Source: Kocuria turfanensis (lineage in GTDB: Bacteria; Actinomycetota; Actinomycetes; Actinomycetales; Micrococcaceae). Taken from it: 64,000 bases of DNA. This document shows positions 52,430-60,647 of the stretch, piece by piece. The position numbers and the translations under genes are program-made. The notes under the pieces were generated by a model. It was given only the letters and a program-made list of their open reading frames with translations. It had not been told where the DNA came from and made no database searches. The stretch is taken from contig NZ_CP014480.1 in NCBI RefSeq assembly GCF_001580365.1, positions 2,696,961 to 2,760,960 on the forward strand. The letters run 5' to 3'. Position 1 is the stretch's first letter, and each line of letters opens with the position of its first letter.

Positions 52430-53482
52430 TCAGGACTCGGCCTGCCCCTGCCGCCAGTAGCCCATGAAGGAGACGTTGTCCTTGGGGATGCCCGCGGCGT
52501 CCACGCACAGCCGGCGCAGCGCCTTGACCGTGCCGGACTCCCCGGCCAGGAAGACGTAGGGGACGTCGGCGCGCCCGGGAGCCGCCACCGACCACGCCCG
52601 GGGCTCCTCGGGCCGCTCGCCGACCCGCAGCGGCACCGGCGCGTGCTCCCCGCGCTGCGGGCGCCGGCCCGCCAGGACGTCGTCCACGGCCCCGCCGGGC
52701 AGCCCCAGCAGGCCAGCGAGCCGCGCGGCGGCCCGGTGCCCGTGCCCCGCGGGGGCTCCCCGGCCGGCCCGGGGCAGGACGTGCAGGCGCACGTCGGGCA
52801 GCTCGGCGGCCAGCCGGTGGGCCGCCACGTCGTCGCGGTGCGGCACCTCCAGCACCACGTCGAGGCGGGGGCGGGACCCGTCGGCGGCGGCCGCGTCCGC
52901 GAACTCCTCGGCGAACTCCTCGGCCACGGACATCAGGGCCGGCGCCGCGGTCTCGTCCCCCACGGCCAGCACGTGCCGCGCGCCGCCGTGGTCCCAGGCG
53001 GCCCACGGCCGCTCCTGGGGGCCGGGGCCCAGCAGGTAGACGCGCTCGCCGGGGGCCGCGGCCGCCGCCCACCGGCTGCCGGGCCCGTCCTGGCCGTGCC
53101 CGTCGTGCACCACGACGTCGATCACCAGCTCCGGCACCACGATCCCGCAGAAGGTGGTGCGCCGGACGCCGCGCACGGTGTAGGTGCGCATCCAGCCGCG
53201 CTCCTCGGCGGGGCGGGCGAACCAGCCCTCGCGCAGGCCCACGGAGAGGTCCGCCCGCTCGGGTGCCCGGCCGGGCGGCGGGACGAGCAGCTTGATGTAC
53301 GCGTCCCGGCACCGGGTCGACTCCCCGGCCCCGAGCAGGGCCGGGGAGAGGCCGGCGAGCTCCGGGCCCGCCAGGGTGATGCGGCGGAAGGACGGGCACA
53401 GCGGCGTCACGGACGTCACGGCGGCCTCGACGCAGAGCACGGGAGCGGCGGGGGCGGCCCCCGGGGTGCTGGTGACGGTCAC
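52430..53482 (-). CDS. Siderophore-interacting protein (FAD-linked ferric-siderophore reductase)
   Basis: This 350-residue protein resembles ViuB/YqjH-type reductases. An N-terminal FAD-binding domain shows CRDAYIKLLVPPPG and WMRTYTVRGVRR (the RxYTxR flavin motif). The C-terminal part has LAVGDETAAPAL and ends with VPYVFLAGESGTVKALRR and KDNVSFMGYWRQGQ. It should reduce iron(III) in imported siderophores to release iron in the cytoplasm. The GTG start overlaps the ATPase stop (GTGA). It is the last gene of the iron uptake operon. Confidence 0.92.
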   Translation of the reverse strand: MTVTSTPGAAPAAPVLCVEAAVTSVTPLCPSFRRITLAGPELAGLSPALLGAGESTRCRDAYIKLLVPPPGRAPERADLSVGLREGWFARPAEERGWMRTYTVRGVRRTTFCGIVVPELVIDVVVHDGHGQDGPGSRWAAAAAPGERVYLLGPGPQERPWAAWDHGGARHVLAVGDETAAPALMSVAEEFAEEFADAAAADGSRPRLDVVLEVPHRDDVAAHRLAAELPDVRLHVLPRAGRGAPAGHGHRAAARLAGLLGLPGGAVDDVLAGRRPQRGEHAPVPLRVGERPEEPRAWSVAAPGRADVPYVFLAGESGTVKALRRLCVDAAGIPKDNVSFMGYWRQGQAES

Positions 53483-54408
53483 GACAGGTTCCTCACGGTC
53501 TCGGCGGCGGGGCGGGTGCCCGCCGCGGGGGTCGGGACCGGGGTCCCGGTGGACGGAGCGGGGTGGGCGCCCTCCCGGGCCCGCCCGCGCGGCAGGACGA
53601 CGGGGCGCCCGCCCACGGGGTCGGGCACCACGTCGGCGCGCAGACCGAAGACCTCGGCCAGCAGCTCGGGGGTGAGCACCTCGGCCGGCGGGCCCACGGC
53701 CACGATCCGGCCCGCGGCCATCGCCACGAGCCGGTCGGCCACGCGGGCGGCCAGGTTGAGCTCGTGCAGGACGGCCACCACGGTGGCCCGGCCCGGCCCC
53801 TCCGGGTGCTCGAGCCCGCGCAGCATGTCCAGCAGGTCCACCTGGTGGGCCAGGTCGAGGTAGGAGGTGGGCTCGTCGAGCAGCATGGTGCGGGCCTGCT
53901 GGGCCAGGGTCAGGGCGATCCAGGCCCGCTGGCGCTGCCCGCCGGAGAGCTCCTCCACCGGGCGCCCGGCGAGCGCGGTGAGCTCGGTGAGCTCCATGGC
54001 CCGCGCCACGGCCGCGTCGTCGTCGGGGGAGGGGGCGCCCCACCAGCGGCGGTGGGGATGCCGCCCGCGCTCCACGAGCTCGGCGACGGTCAGCCCCTCC
54101 GGCACCACCGGGGACTGCGGCAGGAGGCTGACGGATCGGGCGTACTGGCGGGAGTGCCACTGGCGCACCCCGCGGCCGTCGGCCTCGAGGGTCCCGGCCA
54201 GCGGCTTGAGCTGCCGGGACAGGCCCTTGAGCAGCGTCGTCTTGCCGCATCCGTTGGCGCCGATGAGCACGGTGGTGCAGCCGTGCGGGATGTCCAGGTC
54301 GACCTCCCGCACCACGGTGCGGTCGTCGTAGCCCAGGGACAGCCCGCGCATCCGGAACGCCGGGGCCTCGGCCTCCGGGTCCGCCACGGCGTGCAGGTCG
54401 GGTGTCAC
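53479..54408 (-). CDS. Ferric-siderophore ABC transporter ATP-binding protein
   Basis: This 309-residue FepC/FecE-type ATPase has Walker A IGANGCGKTT, the LLPQ loop, the signature LSGGQRQRAWIALTLAQ, Walker B TMLLDEPTSYLDL and switch HELN. A C-terminal Pro/Ala-rich extension of about 35 residues is unusual for the family. GTG 54408 follows AGGAGGTACC, the best ribosome binding site in the operon, and overlaps the permease stop. Confidence 0.94.
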   Translation of the reverse strand: MTPDLHAVADPEAEAPAFRMRGLSLGYDDRTVVREVDLDIPHGCTTVLIGANGCGKTTLLKGLSRQLKPLAGTLEADGRGVRQWHSRQYARSVSLLPQSPVVPEGLTVAELVERGRHPHRRWWGAPSPDDDAAVARAMELTELTALAGRPVEELSGGQRQRAWIALTLAQQARTMLLDEPTSYLDLAHQVDLLDMLRGLEHPEGPGRATVVAVLHELNLAARVADRLVAMAAGRIVAVGPPAEVLTPELLAEVFGLRADVVPDPVGGRPVVLPRGRAREGAHPAPSTGTPVPTPAAGTRPAAETVRNLS

Positions 54409-55484
54409 GCGGTACCTCCTCTCCGCTGCCGCACGAGCAGCCACAGCATCACGGGCGCGCCCACGGCCCCGGTGACCACGCCGGCCGGCAGCTGCGTGCC
54501 CGCCAGCAGGTCCGAGCCCAGCGAGTCGGCGACCACCACGACCACCGCGCCCACCAGGGCGCAGGCCAGGATCGAGGTCCGGCCGCGGGTCAGGGCGGTG
54601 GCCACCGGGGTGGACATCAGGGCCACGAAGGCCAGCGGGCCGGTGGCGGCCGTCGCGGCGGCGGCGAGCAGCACGCCCAGGCCCAGGGCGAGGGCCCGGC
54701 TGCGACCCGGGTGGGCGCCCAGTCCCGCGGCGAGCTCGGGGCCGAGCTCGGCGGGCTCGAGGGCCCGGTGCGCGGCCACGGCCGCGGGCACCGCCAGCAG
54801 CAGGCAGGCGCCGAGCACGGTGATCCGCTCCCACGTGGCCGCGCTCAGGGACCCCGCGGTCCAGACCGCGGCGTCCTGGGCGGAGTTCAGGGCCAGCCGC
54901 GTCAGCATGGCGGCGGTGACCGCCTGGGCCAGGGCGGCCACGCCGATCCCGGCGAGCAGGAACCGTTCGCCCACGATCCCCCCGCCGCGCAGGCGCACCG
55001 AGGCGGTGGCGATCAGGGCGGCGGCGAGCAGCGCCCCGGCCAGCGCCGTCCAGGACACGGCGGTGCCGCGCAGGCCCCACAGCGCCGTGCCCGCCACGGC
55101 GCCCGCCGCGGCCCCGTAGGTGATGCCCAGGATGTCGGGGCTGGCCAGCGGATTGCGCAGCACCCGGCGGAACAGCGCCCCGGAGCAGCCGAGGGCGGTC
55201 CCGGCCAGGGCGCCCAGCACCGCGCGCGGCAGCTTCTCCTGCAGGACGATGAAGCTCGCCCCCGGGATCTGCTCGCCCGCGAGGATCGCGAAGAAGTCGG
55301 GGATCGTCACGGTGTAGCGCCCCAGCAGCACCCGCACGGCCAGGGCCGCCAGCAGGGCGAGGGCGAGCAGGGCCACCGCCCGGCGGGTCCGGCGGGCGCG
55401 GGTGCGGCGGACCGCCCGCAGCGCCTCGGCGGCCCCGGTGTCCTCCGGGGCGGCGGGGGCGGGGGCGAGCGCGGTGCCGGTCAC
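54405..55484 (-). CDS. Ferric-siderophore ABC transporter permease (FecCD family), second
   Basis: This 359-residue permease has a basic N-terminal tail followed by about ten hydrophobic segments, including KLPRAVLGALAGTALGCSGALFRRVLRNPLASPDILGI, a strongly conserved FecCD segment, and GPLAFVALMSTPVA. It starts at a GTG overlapping the stop of the first permease gene and lies within a GTGA-coupled chain. The two permeases form a heterodimer in the membrane. Confidence 0.94.
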   Translation of the reverse strand: MTGTALAPAPAAPEDTGAAEALRAVRRTRARRTRRAVALLALALLAALAVRVLLGRYTVTIPDFFAILAGEQIPGASFIVLQEKLPRAVLGALAGTALGCSGALFRRVLRNPLASPDILGITYGAAAGAVAGTALWGLRGTAVSWTALAGALLAAALIATASVRLRGGGIVGERFLLAGIGVAALAQAVTAAMLTRLALNSAQDAAVWTAGSLSAATWERITVLGACLLLAVPAAVAAHRALEPAELGPELAAGLGAHPGRSRALALGLGVLLAAAATAATGPLAFVALMSTPVATALTRGRTSILACALVGAVVVVVADSLGSDLLAGTQLPAGVVTGAVGAPVMLWLLVRQRRGGTA

Positions 55485-56563
55485 AGGGTCACGCTCCGTC
55501 CCCGGCGCAGCAGCGCCAGCAGCACGGGCACGCCGAGGACCACCGTGGTGATGCCCACGTGGATCTCCTGCGGCGGGGTGAGCACGCGCCCCAGGACGTC
55601 GGCCAGCAGCAGCAGCGCGGGCCCGAGCACCGCGCTGAACAGCACGATCCAGCGGTAGTCGCCGCCCAGGAAGCGGCGCACGGCGTGGGGGACGAGCAGG
55701 CCCACGAAGGCGATGGGCCCGGCCAGGGCGGTCGCGGAGCCCGAGAGCAGGACCACGCCCACGAAGACCAGCACGCGCTGCAGGCCCAGGTCCACACCGA
55801 GCCCGCGGGCGAGCTCGTCGCCCAGGGCCATGGCGTTGAGCCCGGAGGAGCCGCCCAGCACCAGCAGCACGCCGAGGAGTACGAGGGGGGCCACGGCGGC
55901 GAGGTCGGTGCTCTCGGCGCGGGCGACCGAGCCGATGCTCCAGAACCGGAAGCGGTCCAGCACTGCGGGCTGGCTGAGCACCACGGAGGTGGTGAGCGCG
56001 GTGAAGCCGGCGCTGACCGCGGCGCCGGAGAGGACCAGGCCCGCCGGGGTGGGGGCCCCGCCGCCCAGCCGGGAGGAGCCGAAGACGAGCACGGCGGCCA
56101 CGGCCGAGCCGGTGAGGGCGAGCGCGGTCAGCTGCCACGTGGCCGCCACGCCGAGCCAGCCGAGGCCCAGCACCACCGCGCAGGAGGCGCCGGCGGTCAG
56201 GCCCAGCAGTCCCGGGTCGCCCAGGGGGTTGCGGCTGACGCCCTGCATGCCGGCGCCGGCCACGGCCAGCGCCGCCCCGACGAGCACGGCGGTGAGGGTC
56301 CGCGGGATCCGGCTCTGCACCACGGCCGCGTCGATGCCCAGCCCGGCGGTGAGCTGGGACCCGCCGTCCAGCAGGGCGGCGGGCAGCCCGGCGAGCACCT
56401 GGACCACCGTGGCGGGATCCACCGAGCGGGCGCCCCAGAACAGGGACGCCGCCGCGGAGACCGCCAGCAGCAGGAGGGCGGCGAGCAGGGCGGGGCCCCG
56501 GCGCCGCTGGGCGGCGCCGGGGCCCCGGGGGGCGGCGGGGGGTGCCGTGCTGGTGCTGCTCAC
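55481..56563 (-). CDS. Ferric-siderophore ABC transporter permease (FecCD family), first
   Basis: This 360-residue permease has RIPRTLTAVLVGAALAVAGAGMQGVSRNPLGDPGLLGL and the late segment GPIAFVGLLVPHAVRRFLGGDYRW, both diagnostic of FecCD/BtuC proteins. The GTG start lies 13 bases after the binding-protein stop and has only a weak Shine-Dalgarno sequence, so coupling to the preceding gene is likely. Confidence 0.94.
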   Translation of the reverse strand: MSSTSTAPPAAPRGPGAAQRRRGPALLAALLLLAVSAAASLFWGARSVDPATVVQVLAGLPAALLDGGSQLTAGLGIDAAVVQSRIPRTLTAVLVGAALAVAGAGMQGVSRNPLGDPGLLGLTAGASCAVVLGLGWLGVAATWQLTALALTGSAVAAVLVFGSSRLGGGAPTPAGLVLSGAAVSAGFTALTTSVVLSQPAVLDRFRFWSIGSVARAESTDLAAVAPLVLLGVLLVLGGSSGLNAMALGDELARGLGVDLGLQRVLVFVGVVLLSGSATALAGPIAFVGLLVPHAVRRFLGGDYRWIVLFSAVLGPALLLLADVLGRVLTPPQEIHVGITTVVLGVPVLLALLRRGRSVTL

Positions 56564-56576
56564 CGGGACCGGGGGC

Positions 56577-57668
56577 TCACTGACCGCCGGCCGAGGCCGC
56601 GGCCTCGGCGATGTCCGGCAGCACGTTCTCGAGCGCCCACGGGATGCTCAGCGGGGAGGCCGCCGAGACCGAGAGCACCTCCTGCTGGTCGCTCTGGAGC
56701 ACCAGGGCGCCGTCGGCCACCGCGGGGACGCGGCTGAGCAGGGGGTCGTTCTCGATGGCCTCGCGCACGCCCTCGTCCTCGGCCCAGCTCACGAAGACGT
56801 CCGAGGTCAGCTCGTCGGCCCGCTCCGGGGACCAGGTGACGTAGAACTCGTCCTCCTTGCCCCGGGCGGCCTCCTCGACCGCCTCGGACTGGACCATGCC
56901 CAGGGACTGGAGGAACTTGGGGCGGTTGTCCACCGCGGTGTAGGCGAAGATCTGGTCGGCCGCGGACGGGTCGAGCGTGCCGTAGACGAAGGAGGTGCCC
57001 TCCAGCTCCGGGTACTCGGCGGCGGCGTCCGCGATCTGCTGCTCGACGTCCGCCACGACCTCGGCGGCCCGCTCCTCCCGGCCCAGGGCCTGGCCGATGA
57101 GCTCCGTGGAGTCCTGCCAGGACGTCCCGTAGGCCACGGCGTCCTCGGGGAAGCCGATGACGGGGGCGATCTCCGAGAGCTTGTCGTAGTCCTCCTGCGT
57201 CAGCCCGGAGTAGGCGCCCAGGATGACGTCCGGCTCGAGTGCGGCGATCGCCTCGAAGTTGATGCCGTCCGTCTCGGAGTAGGTCTCCGGGGCCTCGGCG
57301 CCGGACTCCTCGAGGGCGGCGTCGAACCAGTCCGTGGACCCGTTCTCGTTGGCGCCGAAGTCCAGGGCGGGCACCCCGACCGGGACCACGCCGAGGGCGG
57401 TCGCCACGTCGTGGTTGACCCAGGACACCGTGGCCACGCGCTCGGGGGCCTCCTCGATCGTGGTCTCGCCGAACTCGTGGGTGACGGTGCGGGGGAACTC
57501 GCCGGTGGTCCCGGCCGCGGCGGTGGACCCACCGTCGGACTCCCCGCCCGCCGTTCCGGTCGAGCACCCGGTGAGCAGCAGGGCCCCGGTGGCCAGCAGG
57601 GCGGCCGGGGTGAGGGCGCGGCGGGCGGAGGACAGCGGGCGCGGAGCGCGGGGAAGGAGAGGGGCCAC
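56577..57668 (-). CDS. Ferric-siderophore-binding lipoprotein
   Basis: This 363-residue receptor has a lipoprotein signal ending LLLTGCSTG and a two-lobed fold typical of iron-siderophore receptors: PERVATVSWVNHDVATALGVVPVG, NFEAIAALEPDVILG, GFPEDAVAYGTSWQDS and the C-terminal IPWALENVLPDIAEA. GTG 57668 follows GAAAGG; a GTG two codons earlier would also work. It is the first gene of the leftward operon, directly downstream of a DtxR-type box. The neighbouring des genes suggest a hydroxamate such as ferrioxamine as ligand. Confidence 0.94.
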   Translation of the reverse strand: MAPLLPRAPRPLSSARRALTPAALLATGALLLTGCSTGTAGGESDGGSTAAAGTTGEFPRTVTHEFGETTIEEAPERVATVSWVNHDVATALGVVPVGVPALDFGANENGSTDWFDAALEESGAEAPETYSETDGINFEAIAALEPDVILGAYSGLTQEDYDKLSEIAPVIGFPEDAVAYGTSWQDSTELIGQALGREERAAEVVADVEQQIADAAAEYPELEGTSFVYGTLDPSAADQIFAYTAVDNRPKFLQSLGMVQSEAVEEAARGKEDEFYVTWSPERADELTSDVFVSWAEDEGVREAIENDPLLSRVPAVADGALVLQSDQQEVLSVSAASPLSIPWALENVLPDIAEAAASAGGQ

Positions 57669-57713
57669 GGCCACCCTTTCGACGGACGACGGCGGCGCCG
57701 TCGGTGCGAATGC

Positions 57714-57780
57714 GGTTAGGGAAGGTTTGCCTAACCACCGGACAGGGATCACCCTAGGATGGGCGACGGCGAATACGCAA
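57714..57780 (-). promoter_or_regulatory. Promoter with DtxR-type iron box for the siderophore uptake operon
   Basis: On the minus strand TTGCGT (57780-57775), 18 bases, then TAGGGT (57756-57751). Downstream lies TTAGGGAAGGTTTGCCTAA (57716-57734), a 19-base DtxR/IdeR/DmdR box whose outer seven bases are perfectly symmetric (GGTTAGG...CCTAACC, 57714-57736). Repression by iron-loaded regulator is expected. Confidence 0.85.
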
Positions 57781-57811
57781 CACGGGCATGATGTAATCGC
57801 GGTGCCGATGT

Positions 57812-57834
57812 GGTTAGGTAAGGCTTGCCTCACC
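57812..57834 (+). promoter_or_regulatory. DtxR-type iron box for the siderophore biosynthesis operon
   Basis: TTAGGTAAGGCTTGCCTCA (57814-57832) fits the 19-base DtxR/IdeR consensus, with GGTTAGG...CCTCACC as flanks (one mismatch). It lies 46 bases before desA. A TGTAAT (57792-57797) just upstream may be the -10; no convincing -35 was found. Confidence 0.82.
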
Positions 57835-57879
57835 CCGAGGCGTGCCCCCGGCCCCATCGATCCCCCCTGCGAGGAGCCC

Positions 57880-59343
57880 ATGAACGACTTCCTGTTCACC
57901 CGCCGGACCCCGGCCCAGTACGCCAGTGCCCTGCACGGCACCGTCGACGCGGTGGCTATCCACCTGGCCGGCACGGAGCGCCCCCGCTCCGCCGCCACGC
58001 CCGCCGAGCTCGAGGACCTCGTCGCGCGCGTCGACCTCGACCGCCCCCTCGGGGACGTCGCCGCCGTGCTCGAGGAGACGCGCCGGCTCTACCTCGACCA
58101 CGCGGTGCACTTCCACGACCCCGGCTACATGGCTCACCTCAACTGCCCGGTGGCCATCCCCGCCGTGGCCGCCGAGGCCCTCACCGCGGCCGTGAACACC
58201 GCGGTCGAGACGTGGGACCAGTCCACCACCGCGACCCTGGTGGAGCAGCGGCTCGTGGACTGGACCACCGCCCGGATCGGCTTCCCCGCGGCGGGGGAGC
58301 CGGACGGGGTGTTCACCACCGGGGGCACCCAGTCCAACCTCCAGGCCCTCTTCACCGCCCGCGAGCAGCGGCTGTCCCGCCCGCACGCGGCCCCGCGGCA
58401 GGAGCGCCTCGGCCGGCTGCGGATCGTGGCGGGCGAGCACGCGCACTTCAGCGTGGACCGGGCCGCCCACCTGCTCGGGCTGCCCGCGGACGCGGTCGTC
58501 CCCGTGCCGGCCGGCCGGGACGGGGCGCTGGACCCGGTCGCCCTCGAACGGGCCCTGCACGAGGTCACGGCGGCCGGCGACGAGGTCGCCGCCGTCGTGG
58601 CCACCGCCGGGAGCACGGACCTCGGCGTGATCGACCCGCTGCCGGCGGTCGCGGACCTGTGCCGGGCGCACGACGTGTGGCTGCACGTGGACGCCGCCTA
58701 CGGCGGGGGCCTGCTCGTCTCGCCCACCCGGCGGCACCTGCTGGACGGGATCGAGCGGGCCGACTCCGTGACCGTGGACTTCCACAAGTCCTGGTTCCAG
58801 CCGGTGGCCGCCTCCGCGCTGCTGCTGGCCCGGGGGCGGGACCTGCGCTTCTCGACCTGGAGCGCCGAGTACCTCAACCCCCGCCACGCGGTGCGGCCCA
58901 ACCTGGTGGACAAGTCCCTGCAGACCACCCGGCGCTTCGACGCGCTCAAGCTGTGGATGACGCTGCGCACCGTCGGGGCCCCGGAGCTCGGCCGGACCCT
59001 GGACCGGGTCCTGGACCTCGCGCAGGAGGCCGGCCGGGTCGTGGCGGACGCCCCCGACATGGAGCTCGTGGCCCGGCCGGTGCTCTCCACCGTCCTGTTC
59101 CGGCACCGGCCCCCGGGCACCGACGACGACGCGGCGGAGCGTCTCGTCGAGCCGGTCCGGGCCGCGCTGTTCGACTCGGGGCGCGCGGTCGTGGCCTCGA
59201 CCGTCGTCGGCGGCCGCCGCTGCCTGAAGTTCACGTTCCTCAACCCGGTGACCACCGCCGCGGACGTCGAGCGGGTGCTCGACCTGGTCCGCGCCGCCGC
59301 GCGGGACACCGCGCCGCTGGCCGCCGCGGCGGGGGCGCGCTGA
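57880..59343 (+). CDS. desA: Lysine decarboxylase of desferrioxamine synthesis (PLP-dependent)
   Basis: This 487-residue group II decarboxylase should turn lysine into cadaverine, the first step to hydroxamate siderophores of the desferrioxamine type. It shows DPGYMAHLNCPVAIPAVAAEAL, the TTGGTQSNLQALFTARE pocket, WLHVDAAYGGGLLVS and the PLP lysine K303 in VDFHKSWFQP. GAGGAG precedes ATG 57880. The next two genes, overlapping by one and four bases, encode the remaining des enzymes, which supports lysine over diaminobutyrate or ornithine as substrate. Confidence 0.92.
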   Translation: MNDFLFTRRTPAQYASALHGTVDAVAIHLAGTERPRSAATPAELEDLVARVDLDRPLGDVAAVLEETRRLYLDHAVHFHDPGYMAHLNCPVAIPAVAAEALTAAVNTAVETWDQSTTATLVEQRLVDWTTARIGFPAAGEPDGVFTTGGTQSNLQALFTAREQRLSRPHAAPRQERLGRLRIVAGEHAHFSVDRAAHLLGLPADAVVPVPAGRDGALDPVALERALHEVTAAGDEVAAVVATAGSTDLGVIDPLPAVADLCRAHDVWLHVDAAYGGGLLVSPTRRHLLDGIERADSVTVDFHKSWFQPVAASALLLARGRDLRFSTWSAEYLNPRHAVRPNLVDKSLQTTRRFDALKLWMTLRTVGAPELGRTLDRVLDLAQEAGRVVADAPDMELVARPVLSTVLFRHRPPGTDDDAAERLVEPVRAALFDSGRAVVASTVVGGRRCLKFTFLNPVTTAADVERVLDLVRAAARDTAPLAAAAGAR

Positions 59344-60647
59344 TGGCCACCGCGACCGAGCACGTGCACGACCTGCTGGGCATCGGGATCGGCCCCTTCA
59401 ACCTGGGCCTGGCCTGCCTCGCGGCGCCGCTGGAGGACCTCGACGCGGTGTTCCTCGACGCCCGCGAGGGCTTCGACTGGCACCCCGGGCTGATGCTCGA
59501 GGACGCCACCATCCAGGTCCCGTTCCTCGCCGACCTGGTCACGCTGGCCGACCCGACCTCCCCCTGGTCCTTCCTGCACTACCTCAAGCGGACCGGGCGG
59601 CTCTACCCCTTCTACATCCGCGAGGACTTCAACCCGCTGCGCGCCGAGTACAGCGCCTACTGCCGGTGGGCGAGCGAGCAGCTGGAGAGCCTGCACTGGG
59701 GCCGCGAGGTCGTCGCCGTCGAGCGCGACGCCGCCGCGGACGCGTACACGGTCACCGCCCGCACCCGGACCGGGACGGAGCAGTGGCGGACCCGGCGCCT
59801 GGTCCTCGGCGTGGGCACCGTGCCGTGGGTGCCCGCCGGCGTCGAGCCCGGGACCGGTCCGGTCCTGCACACCAGCGACTACCTGCCCCGGCGCGAGGAG
59901 CTGCTGGGGCGGGAGAGCGTGACCGTGCTCGGCAGCGGCCAGTCCGCCGCGGAGGTCTACCGGGACCTGCTCGAGCGCGCCGGGGCGGACGGCCCCCGGG
60001 TCGACTGGATCACCCGCTCCCCGCGGTTCTTCCCCATGGAGTACACCAAGCTCACCCTCGAGATGACCTCCCCCGAGTACGTCGACCACTTCCACGGCCT
60101 CGACCGGCACCGGCGGGACCGGCTCAACCGCGAGCACACGACGCTCTACAAGGGCATCAGCGCGGAGCTGGTGAACGAGATCCACGACCTGCTCTACCGC
60201 CGCTCGGTGCACGGGCACCCGGCGGGGCTGCTCACCACGAACACCTCCCTGACCGGCGCCCGGTGGGACGCCTCGGCCGGGACGGTGGAACTGGCGCTGC
60301 GCGACGACGAGCTCGAGCGCTGCTGGCGGCACACCACCGGCGCCCTGGTGCTCGCCACCGGCTACCGCGCCGAGGTCCCGGCCTTCCTGGACCCGGTGCG
60401 CGAGGAGATCGCCTGGGACGCCGCCGGGCGCTACGACGTCTCCCGCGACTACGCGATCGACCGGGAGCGCCGCCGGATCTGGGTGCAGAACGCCGAGGTG
60501 CACACCCACGGCCTGACCGCCCCCGATCTCGGCATGGGCGCCTACCGCAACAGCGTGATCCTCCGGGCCGTGACGGGCCGGGAGGTCTATCCGGTAGAGC
60601 CCGCCATCGCCTTCCAGACCTTCGGCATTCCCCAGGAGACCGCATGA
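59343..60647 (+). CDS. desB: Lysine/cadaverine N-hydroxylase
   Basis: This flavin-dependent N-monooxygenase (434 residues) hydroxylates cadaverine for the hydroxamate groups. It has the FAD motif LGIGIGPFNLGLACLA, LEDATIQVPFLADLVTLADPTSPWSFLHYL (typical of IucD/DesB), an NADPH motif VLGSGQSAAEVYRDLL and the C-terminal ATGYRAEVPAFL. Its ATG overlaps the desA stop by one base (TGATG). In family nomenclature it is often called lysine N6-hydroxylase; in this operon cadaverine is the likelier substrate. Confidence 0.94.
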   Translation: MATATEHVHDLLGIGIGPFNLGLACLAAPLEDLDAVFLDAREGFDWHPGLMLEDATIQVPFLADLVTLADPTSPWSFLHYLKRTGRLYPFYIREDFNPLRAEYSAYCRWASEQLESLHWGREVVAVERDAAADAYTVTARTRTGTEQWRTRRLVLGVGTVPWVPAGVEPGTGPVLHTSDYLPRREELLGRESVTVLGSGQSAAEVYRDLLERAGADGPRVDWITRSPRFFPMEYTKLTLEMTSPEYVDHFHGLDRHRRDRLNREHTTLYKGISAELVNEIHDLLYRRSVHGHPAGLLTTNTSLTGARWDASAGTVELALRDDELERCWRHTTGALVLATGYRAEVPAFLDPVREEIAWDAAGRYDVSRDYAIDRERRRIWVQNAEVHTHGLTAPDLGMGAYRNSVILRAVTGREVYPVEPAIAFQTFGIPQETA

